A DNA stretch of 64,000 bases from Photobacterium kagoshimensis (GCF_050337045.1 NZ_JAKJSO010000008.1:310001-374000), one strand, 5' to 3'. Counted from the stretch's first letter, positions 8,846 through 17,978 are shown. Program-made: numbers and translations. The notes: a model not told the origin generated them from the sequence alone.

Positions 8846-9289
8846 ATGAAATTATCACGTTTAGTTGCCCTATCACTGCTGACTTTCAGCTCTTTCTCTA
8901 TGGCTAAAGCTATCCAAGGCACGAACTATCAGTCTCCGTACTGTGGTTGTTGTGGCGCATGGGTTGAACACATGGAAGAAAATGGCTTTGACTTAGATGT
9001 AGTGAAAACAGCAGAAATGACACCCATTAAAATTAAACTGGGCTTACAGCCTGAACTTGCGTCATGTCATACAGCCCAAATCGACGGTTATACCTTTGAA
9101 GGTCATGTCCCAGCTGAAGACATTAAGCGATTTTTAGCAGAAAAACCGCAGCGCATGATTGGTCTAACTGTACCAGGCATGCCAATTGGCTCACCAGGTA
9201 TGGAGCAAGGCGATACCAAACAAGCATTTGAAGTTTTAGCTTTCGATAAGAATGGTAAAACCATGGTTTGGGCTCGCCACAACCAATAA
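8846..9289 (+). CDS. DUF411 family copper-binding protein (CopG-like)
   Basis: A 147-residue periplasmic protein. Residues 1-20 form a signal peptide ('FSSFSMA'). The DUF411 hallmarks are present: 'SPYCGCCGAWVEHM' (C33, C35, C36), 'LASCHTAQIDGY' (C74, H75) and 'FEGHVPAEDI' (H87). Members of this family, such as CopG, bind copper and belong to copper-detoxification loci. ATG 8846 is chosen over an upstream in-frame start at 8819 because TAGGAG lies just before it and the signal peptide begins there. Its neighbour at 8285 is Cys-rich too. A strong terminator closes the unit. Confidence 0.88.
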   Translation: MKLSRLVALSLLTFSSFSMAKAIQGTNYQSPYCGCCGAWVEHMEENGFDLDVVKTAEMTPIKIKLGLQPELASCHTAQIDGYTFEGHVPAEDIKRFLAEKPQRMIGLTVPGMPIGSPGMEQGDTKQAFEVLAFDKNGKTMVWARHNQ

Positions 9290-9342
9290 ATAATACACGC
9301 AGACCATAAGTAACACTGCGCACAGACAAAAACTAAGACGAC

Positions 9343-9367
9343 AACGCCCAGCAATGCTGGGCGTTTT
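9343..9367. terminator. Terminator after the DUF411 gene, shared with the convergent gene
   Basis: A perfect 10-bp stem (AACGCCCAGC / GCTGGGCGTT) with AAT loop, then TTTT-like run on the plus strand. It lies between convergent genes. Confidence 0.85.
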
Positions 9368-9399
9368 ACTATTCTTCGACTATCCATTAAAACGACATG

Positions 9400-10440
9400 C
9401 TACAAACGCGCAAATAGCTCACGATTTGGATCTTCCTGCTCCGCCCATAACGGATCAGTTTCCCGCTTTTCTAAGTAGATCTGTAAACCATTAAAATACG
9501 TGAAAGCGACCATTTCTGAGTCTTTTGCAAAGTGTTCGAAGAATGCATCTTCTTGAATGGCAAGTTTGTGCAAGGTGTCAATCCCTCGCTCCAGTGCCCA
9601 TTGAATCGCATAAGCTGAAATTTGTGTCCGATACAAAATCAAATCATGAATTTCACTTATCGAAAATTCGCGTGATCGCGTCGGCGCAACAGCAGGCTTA
9701 TCCACCATTGACTCATTAACGGCTTCTTCTGCTAAAAGCGCTTTTAAGCTATCTAAACTGGCTGCAATTTGTGCATCAGAATACCCATAAGAGGTTTTAC
9801 AAAATCGCAAGGCATACGCCATTTTACTGCGGCCAACCAGCTCAACAACTTTTTCTAAATAAGGTTGCGGAATGCCATGTTTCAATGCCAACTGCTGCAC
9901 AGCATGGTTTAGCCCTGTGTAACAAATGCCGTCAAATTCAAACTGAAAAACATTGGTCATGCCTGCAACCGGAATACCATCTATGCTCACAGGCCAACCT
10001 TGATAATTAACGCGCTCTTTAGCGATCTCAAACATCGACCACGCACTTTCACGAAAACCTTCTAACGCTTTGCCTTCAAATTCGCAATCTTCGAGTTCTT
10101 CTTTTGTCCAATTCACACCGATTTGTAAGTGTTTGGCATAGCGCTTATGAAGCTGCTCTTTCACTTTATCGCGGAATAAATCTAAGCTACTGACCTTGAT
10201 TGATTTACAACTAGTAAAACACTCCTGACAACATGGCAACATCAGCGGGTGTTCTTGGTGCTCATAGTTAGGCGATGGCATAAACCCAAACGATTCAAAA
10301 TAAGGTTCACCGCAAAACCAGCAGGTATGGCGATAATTGAAAGGTACATCGATTGACTGATAATGGTCTGTCATAAAAATATCTGCACTTGCGCCATTGG
10401 TTATATCTAACGTTATAGACGCATTATGCTCAGCCTTCAC
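9400..10440 (-). CDS. Unknown protein with N-terminal Cys pairs (zinc-ribbon-like)
   Basis: A 346-residue, apparently cytoplasmic protein not assigned to a named family. Near the N-terminus 'CWFCGEP' and, about 30 residues on, 'CCQECFTSC' give two Cys pairs that would suit a zinc ribbon. The middle has 'GWPVSIDGIPVAGM' and a predicted helical segment; the C-terminal third is helical and acidic. It lacks a signal peptide and membrane segments. It is divergent from the DUF2786 gene across 112 bases, so the two may be co-regulated. Function cannot be inferred further. Confidence 0.6.
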   Translation of the reverse strand: MKAEHNASITLDITNGASADIFMTDHYQSIDVPFNYRHTCWFCGEPYFESFGFMPSPNYEHQEHPLMLPCCQECFTSCKSIKVSSLDLFRDKVKEQLHKRYAKHLQIGVNWTKEELEDCEFEGKALEGFRESAWSMFEIAKERVNYQGWPVSIDGIPVAGMTNVFQFEFDGICYTGLNHAVQQLALKHGIPQPYLEKVVELVGRSKMAYALRFCKTSYGYSDAQIAASLDSLKALLAEEAVNESMVDKPAVAPTRSREFSISEIHDLILYRTQISAYAIQWALERGIDTLHKLAIQEDAFFEHFAKDSEMVAFTYFNGLQIYLEKRETDPLWAEQEDPNRELFARL

Positions 10441-10552
10441 GGTTTCCTCAAGCCAATGAACATCACACCTTCCTATTTGACGAAAATTTTCTCTGAAATT
10501 TCACGCAAAAACAGTTAAAATACGTCCCCCGTTTTATAGTGAGTGTGATTGA

Positions 10553-11248
10553 ATGTCTGAAAATAAGCGAAAAGCACTGAAAAAAATTGCTAAATGCTTA
10601 GAGCTTGGTAACTCTGCCAACGTCAACGAGGCCGCACAGGCCATTCGCATGGCTCACCGCCTGATGTTGAAGTACGGCTTAGACAAAGACGATGTTGAAT
10701 TCATCAAAATGGGTAAAACCAAAAGTAAAACCCTATTACCTAGTGATGTTAGCCCACAGATTCTTAAAATCATCCGTGGTATTAACCGCCGTTTCGGCGT
10801 GGAATGTGTGTTAACAAACTACAAAGGGCTCAAAGAAGCTGAATTTATCGGTGTGGCTGAGCGTGCTATTTTTGCTGCGTTCGCCTTTGATATTGTTTAC
10901 CGTGAAATGAACCAACAAACGGGGCAATTCCGTAATAGTTTTGCAGGTACTGGCGCAAGTTCGAGTGAAGTCACACGCCGCGTGTCATCTTTCCTTGCAG
11001 GTTGGCTAGAGGGGGCATTAGAGAAGCTGCCTGTTTTAAGCTCTAATGATGATCATGAACAACGCCTTACCAACTATATTGATAAAGAATTTGAAAATAT
11101 CGACCGCGAAACTTTCAAACAGCAGCTTCAAGAAGCGATGAAAGGAATCACGGACGATTACGAAAAAGGCATGAAGAAAGGCCGTAGCATCTCAGTTAAC
11201 CGTCCTGTCGATGGTAGCCGCCCAACAGAGAAGCTGTTACTCGACTAA
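10553..11248 (+). CDS. DUF2786 domain protein
   Basis: 231 residues. The N-terminus carries the DUF2786 pattern ('KALKKIAKCLELGNS', then 'NEAAQAIRMAHRLMLKYGL'). A central part ('FGVECVLTNYKG', 'AEFIGVAERAIFAAFAFDI') and 'AGTGASSSEVTRRVSSFLAG' resemble the second domain that accompanies DUF2786 in other bacteria. The biochemical role of the family is unknown. The C-terminus is basic ('MKKGRSISVNRPVDG'), which might indicate nucleic-acid binding. It is monocistronic with its own terminator and divergent from the Cys-pair protein. Confidence 0.75.
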   Translation: MSENKRKALKKIAKCLELGNSANVNEAAQAIRMAHRLMLKYGLDKDDVEFIKMGKTKSKTLLPSDVSPQILKIIRGINRRFGVECVLTNYKGLKEAEFIGVAERAIFAAFAFDIVYREMNQQTGQFRNSFAGTGASSSEVTRRVSSFLAGWLEGALEKLPVLSSNDDHEQRLTNYIDKEFENIDRETFKQQLQEAMKGITDDYEKGMKKGRSISVNRPVDGSRPTEKLLLD

Positions 11249-11260
11249 TCTAACTTCGAT

Positions 11261-11294
11261 AATCACCTGAACTCACTATTTTTCAGGTGATTTT
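11261..11294 (+). terminator. Terminator of the DUF2786 gene
   Basis: A 10-bp stem (AATCACCTGA / TCAGGTGATT) with a 12-base loop, then TTCTCTC. Confidence 0.75.
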
Positions 11295-11411
11295 CTCTCA
11301 TTGACTCTCCTTTTCTCTCTTTTTCTGGGCTATTTTCCTATTCTAGAACGGACAAACTACATCCGTTAAGCTCACACTGTTCCACCGATGAGAAAGAACA
11401 AAATTCAATAT

Positions 11412-11433
11412 CATCAGCGCAGTTTGCTCACCT
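11412..11433. repeat. 22-base motif, copy 1
   Basis: The 22 bases differ at one position from those at 17924-17945. The shared 13-base core is AGTTTGCTCACCT. Both copies lie upstream of plus-strand genes. Confidence 0.45.
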
Positions 11434-11600
11434 TGAAGCACCATCCTTCGTTCACAAGCTCAATAAATGTGACCCATGTCGATTAAAAAAGAGTCGTAAG
11501 GCACCTTTTTGTCATTAGTTTGTGATGAAAACGGTTGTTTATTTTATTTCTGTGATAGAATCGAATCAAAATCCCCCAAACAAATAGCCTTTACTACAGC

Positions 11601-12905
11601 ATGAAATTTCCTGGTCAGCGTAAGTCAAAGCATTACTTCCCAGTCAATGCCCGCGATCCATTAATGGCTCAAATTCAACAAGAAAATCCACTTGCTCGCG
11701 CACACATTGTAGGCGTTGGTCAAACCATTGTTGATATTGAAGCACGTGTTGATGACGAGTTTCTGGCTCGCCATTCCTTGAGTAAAGGACACTCGCTTGT
11801 TCTTGACCAAGATAAAGCTGAATTGCTTTACGAAGAACTGAAAGCGCGTAACCTTATCAGCCACGAGTACCCAGGTGATACCATAGGTAACACCCTACAT
11901 AACTACTCTGTTTTAGCTGATGATAAATCAATTTTGTTAGGTGTAATGAGCAAAGACCTAAAAATCGGTTCTTATGCTTACCGCTACCTATGTAATACAT
12001 CTAGCCGTATGGACTTAGATTACTTACAACCTGTTGATGGCCCAATTGGTCGCTGCTACACCCTTATCACTGAAGATGGCGAACGTACGTTTGCAATCAA
12101 CGAAGGTGATATGAACCAACTTCGTCCAGATAGCATCCCTGAGTGCGCATTTGAAAATGCGGCAGCTTTAGTGCTTTCATCTTACCTTGTGCGCGGTAAA
12201 CCAACCGACCCAATGAAAGATGCCGCATTACGTGCTATCGAATTTGCTAAAAAACACAACGTGCCTGTTGTTCTAACACTTGGCACGAAATACGTGATCG
12301 AAGATAAAAAAGAATGGTGGATTGAGTTCTTAAAAGAGCACGTTACTTGTGTAGCAATGAACGAAGAAGAAGGTGAAGCCCTAACAGGTGAGAAAGATCC
12401 ACTATTAGCTGCTGACAAAGCACTTGAGTGGGTTGATATGGTGCTATGTACTGCTGGCCCGGTAGGCTTGTACATGGCAGGCTACACGGAAGATGAATTA
12501 AAGCGTGAGTCTACTCACCCGCTTCTTCCTGGCCAAATTGCCGAATTCAACAAATACGAATTTAGCCGTCCTATGCGTAAATCAGATTGTGTGAAACCAC
12601 TGCGTGTTTACTCACACATTGCACCTTACCTAGGTGGCCCTGTTGAAATCAAAAATACCAATGGTGCTGGTGATGCTGCGCTATCTGCATTACTGCACGA
12701 TATGTCTGCTAATGGCTTCCACAAAGCGAACGTGCCAAATTCATCTAAGCACCAAGCTGAGTTCTTGTCTTACTCATCATTCTCACAAATCTGTCGCTAC
12801 TCTAACCGTGTAAGCTACGAAGTGCTAACACAGCACGCTCCTCGCCTATCACGTGGTCTACCAGAGCGTGAAGACTGTCTGAAAGAAGATTACTGGGAAC
12901 GTTAA
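11601..12905 (+). CDS. gsk: Inosine/guanosine kinase
   Basis: 434 residues, the same length as E. coli Gsk. It belongs to the PfkB/ribokinase fold family and phosphorylates inosine and guanosine with ATP in purine salvage. Family features are visible: an N-terminal 'VGVGQTIVDIEARVDD', substrate-side 'GDTIGNTLHNYSVL', and the PfkB C-terminal signature around 'NTNGAGDAALSALLHD', where the aspartate in GAGD is the catalytic base. It is cytoplasmic. A terminator lies 36 bases past the stop and the gene seems to be transcribed alone. Confidence 0.95.
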   Translation: MKFPGQRKSKHYFPVNARDPLMAQIQQENPLARAHIVGVGQTIVDIEARVDDEFLARHSLSKGHSLVLDQDKAELLYEELKARNLISHEYPGDTIGNTLHNYSVLADDKSILLGVMSKDLKIGSYAYRYLCNTSSRMDLDYLQPVDGPIGRCYTLITEDGERTFAINEGDMNQLRPDSIPECAFENAAALVLSSYLVRGKPTDPMKDAALRAIEFAKKHNVPVVLTLGTKYVIEDKKEWWIEFLKEHVTCVAMNEEEGEALTGEKDPLLAADKALEWVDMVLCTAGPVGLYMAGYTEDELKRESTHPLLPGQIAEFNKYEFSRPMRKSDCVKPLRVYSHIAPYLGGPVEIKNTNGAGDAALSALLHDMSANGFHKANVPNSSKHQAEFLSYSSFSQICRYSNRVSYEVLTQHAPRLSRGLPEREDCLKEDYWER

Positions 12906-12940
12906 TTCCCACTTCTTAGCAAGATCATCAATAGACTTAA

Positions 12941-12964
12941 AACGGAGCTCATGCTCCGTTTTTT
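12941..12964 (+). terminator. Terminator of gsk
   Basis: An 8-bp perfect stem (AACGGAGC / GCTCCGTT), TCAT loop, then TTTT. Confidence 0.88.
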
Positions 12965-13030
12965 GTATAGATAATACGCTATACATCGCACATCACTGTT
13001 GAACGGTTTATAACCACTCAGTTCTAAAGA

Positions 13031-13333
13031 TTATTGCTTACTCAACACGAACTTTCGTAAATCTCTTTCTACGCGCATAACAAACAGAATAAATACTTTT
13101 TCACCGTCTTGCTTATAGAAAATACGGCATGGATTAACGACAACTTCACGGTAATCTAGATATTCTAGTTCAGGTGGAATACGCCCAGACTCAGGAAAAG
13201 CCTCTAGACGTTCAACTTTAGAGAAGATGGTTTGAACCAACTGTTTTGCAGCGACGACATTTTCAAGTGCGATGTATTCAGCTATATCATTGAGATCGGA
13301 TAACGCCGGCTCAGTCCAGATTAACTCAGCCAT
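13031..13333 (-). CDS. RelE/ParE superfamily toxin
   Basis: A 100-residue toxin of a type II pair. Landmarks are 'LIWTEPALSDLNDIAEYIA' at the N-terminus and the conserved core 'RELEYLDYREVVVNPCRIFY'-like strand with 'CRIFYKQDGEKVFILFVM' and 'RVERDLRKF'. ParE-type members poison gyrase, RelE-type members cut mRNA on the ribosome; the sequence looks closer to ParE, but the target is not decided. It overlaps the upstream antitoxin gene by 13 bases, implying translational coupling. The context (between gsk and hrpA) is core, so this is a small inserted module. Confidence 0.85.
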   Translation of the reverse strand: MAELIWTEPALSDLNDIAEYIALENVVAAKQLVQTIFSKVERLEAFPESGRIPPELEYLDYREVVVNPCRIFYKQDGEKVFILFVMRVERDLRKFVLSKQ

Positions 13334-13578
13334 TTTGACATTTTGCCCTTGGCTTCTGCGTGAGTAACAACTTTACCGTCAGCTAACGCACGTTCCCCTC
13401 GCGCAATACCCTCAAGAATTGCCAAACGGTTTTGCATAAACTCGTAATCATCCACATCGACTAAATATGCTGATGGCTTACCGTGTTCGGTAATTAATAC
13501 AGGCTCTTTAGTGTCGTGAAGCTCGGAGAGGATCTTAGTTGCTTGACGCTTCAGCGAGGTGACGAGTTCTATTTTCAT
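13321..13578 (-). CDS. Phd/YefM family antitoxin
   Basis: An 85-residue antitoxin and presumed autorepressor. The N-terminal Phd/YefM DNA-binding fold is seen in 'SLKRQATKILSELHDTKEP' and 'VLITEHGKPSAYLVDVDDYE'. The C-terminal part ('RGERALADGKVVTHAEAK') would wrap the toxin. It precedes the toxin gene with a 13-base overlap, the usual order. A perfect palindrome 24 bases upstream of the start is a good candidate for the operator bound by the pair. Confidence 0.87.
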   Translation of the reverse strand: MKIELVTSLKRQATKILSELHDTKEPVLITEHGKPSAYLVDVDDYEFMQNRLAILEGIARGERALADGKVVTHAEAKGKMSKWLS

Positions 13579-13601
13579 AAGAGCTGCTCCAAAAGAATAT
13601 T

Positions 13602-13625
13602 AAAGTGATACTATTCTATCACTTT
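13602..13625. promoter_or_regulatory. Candidate operator of the toxin-antitoxin pair
   Basis: A perfect 9-bp inverted repeat, AAAGTGATA and TATCACTTT, separated by six bases, sits just upstream of the antitoxin start where Phd-type proteins usually bind. The binding role is inferred from position. Confidence 0.6.
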
Positions 13626-13739
13626 GGCTATATCAAGCACCATGCATGCCGTAGCTATTAGCTGAAACTAGGCTTAAACTAAAATGCAATTACATCGTTT
13701 TTCATTTAACTGATGAACGCGCGTTCAATATTAAGTCAT

Positions 13740-13774
13740 AAAAAAACCGAAGCCTTATTACTAAGACTTCGGTT
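13740..13774 (-). terminator. Terminator of hrpA
   Basis: An 8-bp stem (AACCGAAG / CTTCGGTT) extended by four more pairs after a mismatch. The A run at 13741-13746 gives T on the minus strand; a weaker T run also exists on the plus strand. Confidence 0.8.
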
Positions 13775-13807
13775 CTTGTTTTTTATTGTCCGCGTTTTAG
13801 TTTCGCA

Positions 13808-16800
13808 TTAACACTCGTTAATTGCGTTACGCACACGCTTATCAGAGACGGGGTAAGGTGTCCCTAACTGCTGAGCAAAGTAGCTTACACGTAGCTCTTC
13901 AATCATCCAGCGGATCTCTTTGACCTGATCAGGCACTGGCTGCCCTTTCGGTATCTTATTCAAGAGTTCTTTATAATCGCTGACGACCGAATCAATTTTA
14001 AGAATATGCACACGGTCTTTGTTTGGATCGATCGGCAACTTCTCCATTCGGCGTTCAATCGCACGCATGTAACGAAGAATATCAGGCAGACGTTTCCAAC
14101 CACACTCAGTGGCAAAACCTTTGAAGATCAAGCCATCGATTTGTGCTTTGATATCAGATAAAGCAAACGCCATCGTCAGATCAACACGGCCTTTTAAGCG
14201 CTTATTGATAGAGAAAGCCGTGGTAAGAATTTCTTCCACTTGCTTGGCCACATCAACAACCGTATCACCAAGCTCAGCACGGATAAACTCTTTGGTCGCT
14301 TCGAATTTCTCTGGCTCCCAAACTAATCCGCCTTGTTGTTCTAGCAGCTTATCAATACCACACGCGATACAGTCATCAATTAAATCTAACACGCGCCCGT
14401 AAGGGTTAAAGTACAAACCTAACTTTGATTTATTCGGTAAGTTAGCATGTAAGTATTTAATCGGCGAAGGCACATTCAGTAACACCAAACGGCGCAAACC
14501 TTGTTGCATAACCGTTTGCTGTTCTTCCTGAGTTTCGAACAGCTTAATGCCAACCGAGTCTTTGTTATCCACCAATGCAGGGAAGGCTTTCACTTCAAAG
14601 CCACCACGTTTTTGCTGGTAACGCTCAGGTAGCGTGCCAAAACTCCAGGTTTTCAGGCCTTCTTGCTCAATATCATCATCTGCCACTTGCGACAGTGTTT
14701 CTTGTACCTTGTCTTTCAGGCTTTCTTTCAACCCGAACAAGTCTTTACTCTCTTTTAGTTTACGGTTGCGGTGATCAACACTGCGGTACGTAATCTTCAA
14801 GTGATCAGGGACTTGCTCTGGCTTCCAGTCTTCACGCAGCACTGTTACACCCGTCATGCGTTTAAGTTCTTTCTCAAGCGCATCAAGTAACGGCATGGAT
14901 TGCGCTTCAACACGAGATAAAAAAGCGTCAGCATAGTTTGGCGCAGGCACAAAGCTACGGCGAATTGGCTTAGGCAGCGATTTAATTAACGCAATCACCA
15001 ACTCTTGGCGTAGACCCGGAATTTGCCAATCAAAACCATCAGGCTCAACTTGGTTCAAAATCGGCAATGGAATGTGAACCGTCACACCATCGTTATCTTC
15101 ACCCGGTTCAAACTGGTAACTCAGCTTAAGTTTTAACCCACCTTGGTGCCAGAAGTTCGGGTAATCCAAATCTGTGACATGGCTTGCATCACCTCGGAAC
15201 AGCATTTCACGTTCGAAGTTCAATAGCTCATTGTTTTCACGTGACGCTTTCTTCCACCATGAATCGAAGTGGCGACCAGACACAACAACGTGTTCTATAC
15301 GTTGATCATAAAACTCGAACAGCTGATCATCGTCGATCAAAATATCGCGACGACGTGATTTATGCTCCAGCTCTTCAACTTCGCGCAGCAACTTACGGTT
15401 TTGATGGAAGAACTTATGCTTGGTTTCCCAATCCCCTTCCACCAGCGCTGAACGAATAAAGATCTCACGCGAGACTTGCGCATCAATATTGCCGTAATTG
15501 ACTTTACGTTTCCCGACCACTGGGATCCCATAAAGCATCACTTTTTCAAAGGCAAAGACTGCAGCTTGTTTCTTCTCCCAGTGCGGTTCACTGTAGCTAC
15601 GCTTGATCAAATGTTGTGCGAGAGGCTCTACCCATTCAGGTTGAATTTTCGCAGCAACACGGCCCCATAAACGTGAGGTTTCAACCAACTCAGCAACCAT
15701 CACCCACTTTGGCTGTTTCTTGAAAATGCCAGAGCCAGGGAAGATGTTAAAGCGCGCATTACGTGCACCTTGGTATTCGTTTTTCTCTTGGTCTTTCAAA
15801 CCAATATGCGACAACATACCTGCAAGTAAAGCAGTGTGAACACCTTGGTAACTGGCTTCTTGTTCGTTGATTCTAAAATCTAGCTCTTTTACTACCTGAG
15901 ATACTTGGTAGTAAATATCTTGCCATTCGCGCACACGCAGGTAGTTCAGGTAATCTTTTTTACACTGACGACGGAACTGGTTACCCGATAACTCTTTTTG
16001 CTGTTCTTGCACGTAATCCCATAGGTTTACGTAACTTAAGAAATCAGAGTCTTTGTCGTTAAAGCGGCGGTGCTTCTCATCAGAGGCTTGTTTTTTCTCT
16101 GAAGGACGCTCACGCGGATCTTGAATCGACAAGGCGCAGGCGATGATCATCACTTCTCGCAACGCACCTTGTTTCGGCGCTTCGAGCACCATACGCGCTA
16201 AACGTGGATCAATCGGCAAACGGGCAAGTTGACGGCCGAGTTGCGTTAAACGCTTACGCGGATCAGTTGCTTTATTGTTGATCGCACCCAGCTCATCTAA
16301 GAGACGGATACCATCTTGGATGTTACGGTTATCTGGCGCTTCAACAAACGGGAAGGCTTGAATATCACCCAAACCAATCGCGGTCATCTGCAAAATAACA
16401 GACGCTAAGTTGGTACGCAGAATTTCTGGATCGGTAAACTCAGGACGCGATAAGAAATCTTCTTCCGAGTAAAGGCGAATACAGATACCTTCCTGCACAC
16501 GACCACAACGACCTTTACGCTGATTCGCACTCGCTTGAGAAATCGCTTCAATCGGTAGACGCTGTACTTTGGTACGGTAGCTATAGCGACTGATACGAGC
16601 TGTACCCGGATCGATAACGTACTTAATACCCGGTACAGTTAGTGAGGTTTCAGCCACGTTGGTTGATAACACAATACGGCGACCAGAATGCGACTGAAAT
16701 ACCCGGTTTTGTTCGCCCGCAGACAAGCGTGCATAAAGTGGCAGAATTTCAGTATCACGCAAATTACGCTTTTCTAACGCATCAGCGGTATCTCGAATTT

Positions 16801-17770
16801 CACGTTCACCGTTCATGAAGATCAGGATGTCCCCTAACCCTTCATCACACAGTTCATCAACCGCATCAAAAATAGCCTGAAGCTGATCGCGATCGGTATC
16901 ATCACCGTCTTCAGTAATTGGGCGGTAACGCGTTTCCACTGGGTAGGTTCGACCCGACACTTCAATAATAGGTGCATTGTGGAAATGCTTAGAGAAGCGC
17001 TCGGGATCGATTGTCGCCGAGGTAATAATCACTTTTAGATCAGGACGCTTCGGCAACAATTCGCGCAAATAACCCATGATGAAATCGATGTTCAAACTAC
17101 GTTCGTGCGCTTCATCGATAATAATGGTGTCGTACTGACTTAAAAAACGATCGTTTTGGATCTCTGCCAGTAAGATACCGTCTGTCATCAATTTTACTTG
17201 GCTACGATCGGATACTTGATCATTAAAGCGAACTTTATAACCGACATACGAACCCAGCTCACATTGCATTTCTTCCGCAATACGTGTCGCAACCGAACGC
17301 GCCGCAAGACGACGAGGCTGAGTATGACCAATCATGCCTGATGCACCACGGCCTAACTCTAAACAGATTTTAGGTAGCTGTGTGGTTTTACCCGAACCGG
17401 TTTCACCTGCCACAATAACCACTTGGTTATTTTTAATGGCCTCTGCAATGTCATCTTTTTTCTGGCTAACAGGCAGTAGTTCTGGATATGAAATTGTTGG
17501 ACGCTGCGTTTGGCGCATCTGAACAATTTGCATTGATTTGGCAATATCTAGTGCGATCTCATCAAAAACAGCATGCTTGGCTTTTTCATTTTTAATTCTT
17601 GCCGCGCCTTGAATTCGTTTCTGTAGACGGAAACGGTCGCGCATCATGCAATCTTTGATCGCCGCTTTTAGCGTTTTTTCATTATTTAAAACGCTTGAAG
17701 AGGTGTTGTTATCCTGACTCAAGGGATTTCCTGATTCTGAACACGAAAAAAACTGGCGCGATTCTACCAC
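13808..17770 (-). CDS. hrpA: ATP-dependent RNA helicase HrpA
   Basis: 1320 residues against 1300 in E. coli HrpA, with very high similarity throughout. It is a DEAH-box helicase: Walker A 'VAGETGSGKTTQLPK' (about residue 119), 'TQPRRLAARSVA', the DEAH box in 'IIIDEAHERSLNIDF', 'ITSATIDPERF', 'LSTNVAETSLTVPGI' and 'QRKGRCGRV'. The long C-terminal HrpA-specific region ends 'LGTPYPVSDKRV'. HrpA is known to rescue stalled or collided ribosomes and to process some mRNAs. The first ~18 residues are poorly conserved; a TTG about 17 codons in is an alternative start. It is transcribed alone. Confidence 0.95.
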   Translation of the reverse strand: MVESRQFFSCSESGNPLSQDNNTSSSVLNNEKTLKAAIKDCMMRDRFRLQKRIQGAARIKNEKAKHAVFDEIALDIAKSMQIVQMRQTQRPTISYPELLPVSQKKDDIAEAIKNNQVVIVAGETGSGKTTQLPKICLELGRGASGMIGHTQPRRLAARSVATRIAEEMQCELGSYVGYKVRFNDQVSDRSQVKLMTDGILLAEIQNDRFLSQYDTIIIDEAHERSLNIDFIMGYLRELLPKRPDLKVIITSATIDPERFSKHFHNAPIIEVSGRTYPVETRYRPITEDGDDTDRDQLQAIFDAVDELCDEGLGDILIFMNGEREIRDTADALEKRNLRDTEILPLYARLSAGEQNRVFQSHSGRRIVLSTNVAETSLTVPGIKYVIDPGTARISRYSYRTKVQRLPIEAISQASANQRKGRCGRVQEGICIRLYSEEDFLSRPEFTDPEILRTNLASVILQMTAIGLGDIQAFPFVEAPDNRNIQDGIRLLDELGAINNKATDPRKRLTQLGRQLARLPIDPRLARMVLEAPKQGALREVMIIACALSIQDPRERPSEKKQASDEKHRRFNDKDSDFLSYVNLWDYVQEQQKELSGNQFRRQCKKDYLNYLRVREWQDIYYQVSQVVKELDFRINEQEASYQGVHTALLAGMLSHIGLKDQEKNEYQGARNARFNIFPGSGIFKKQPKWVMVAELVETSRLWGRVAAKIQPEWVEPLAQHLIKRSYSEPHWEKKQAAVFAFEKVMLYGIPVVGKRKVNYGNIDAQVSREIFIRSALVEGDWETKHKFFHQNRKLLREVEELEHKSRRRDILIDDDQLFEFYDQRIEHVVVSGRHFDSWWKKASRENNELLNFEREMLFRGDASHVTDLDYPNFWHQGGLKLKLSYQFEPGEDNDGVTVHIPLPILNQVEPDGFDWQIPGLRQELVIALIKSLPKPIRRSFVPAPNYADAFLSRVEAQSMPLLDALEKELKRMTGVTVLREDWKPEQVPDHLKITYRSVDHRNRKLKESKDLFGLKESLKDKVQETLSQVADDDIEQEGLKTWSFGTLPERYQQKRGGFEVKAFPALVDNKDSVGIKLFETQEEQQTVMQQGLRRLVLLNVPSPIKYLHANLPNKSKLGLYFNPYGRVLDLIDDCIACGIDKLLEQQGGLVWEPEKFEATKEFIRAELGDTVVDVAKQVEEILTTAFSINKRLKGRVDLTMAFALSDIKAQIDGLIFKGFATECGWKRLPDILRYMRAIERRMEKLPIDPNKDRVHILKIDSVVSDYKELLNKIPKGQPVPDQVKEIRWMIEELRVSYFAQQLGTPYPVSDKRVRNAINEC

Positions 17771-17923
17771 ATTTGAACAAAGGTCTGTTCATCTTCACGA
17801 ACAATTACCTTCACTGTAAGGGATTTATCTGACTTTTTTGATGTCCTATAACCATGCAACTATTATGAAAAGTAAAACTTAAGCTTGTGACAGAACGCAA
17901 AAAAGGACATCTTACCCTGATTA

Positions 17924-17945
17924 CATCAGCGAAGTTTGCTCACCT
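17924..17945. repeat. 22-base motif, copy 2
   Basis: One mismatch to the copy at 11412-11433. It lies 33 bases upstream of the TerB-like gene. Confidence 0.45.
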
Positions 17946-17978
17946 CACAGCATAGATTAAGAAAACAGAGAGAATGCT

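Larger units (their letters stand above)
11249..11600. other. Intergenic region between the DUF2786 gene and gsk
   Basis: 352 bases with the terminator of the upstream gene at its left end, the gsk promoter at its right end, and one copy of a 22-base motif (11412-11433) that recurs near 17.9 kb. Confidence 0.5.

Noticed and set aside
8695..8907. 70-codon plus-strand frame between the two copper-pair genes
   Set aside because: Overlaps the DUF411 start in another frame, no ribosome site, no protein-like features.
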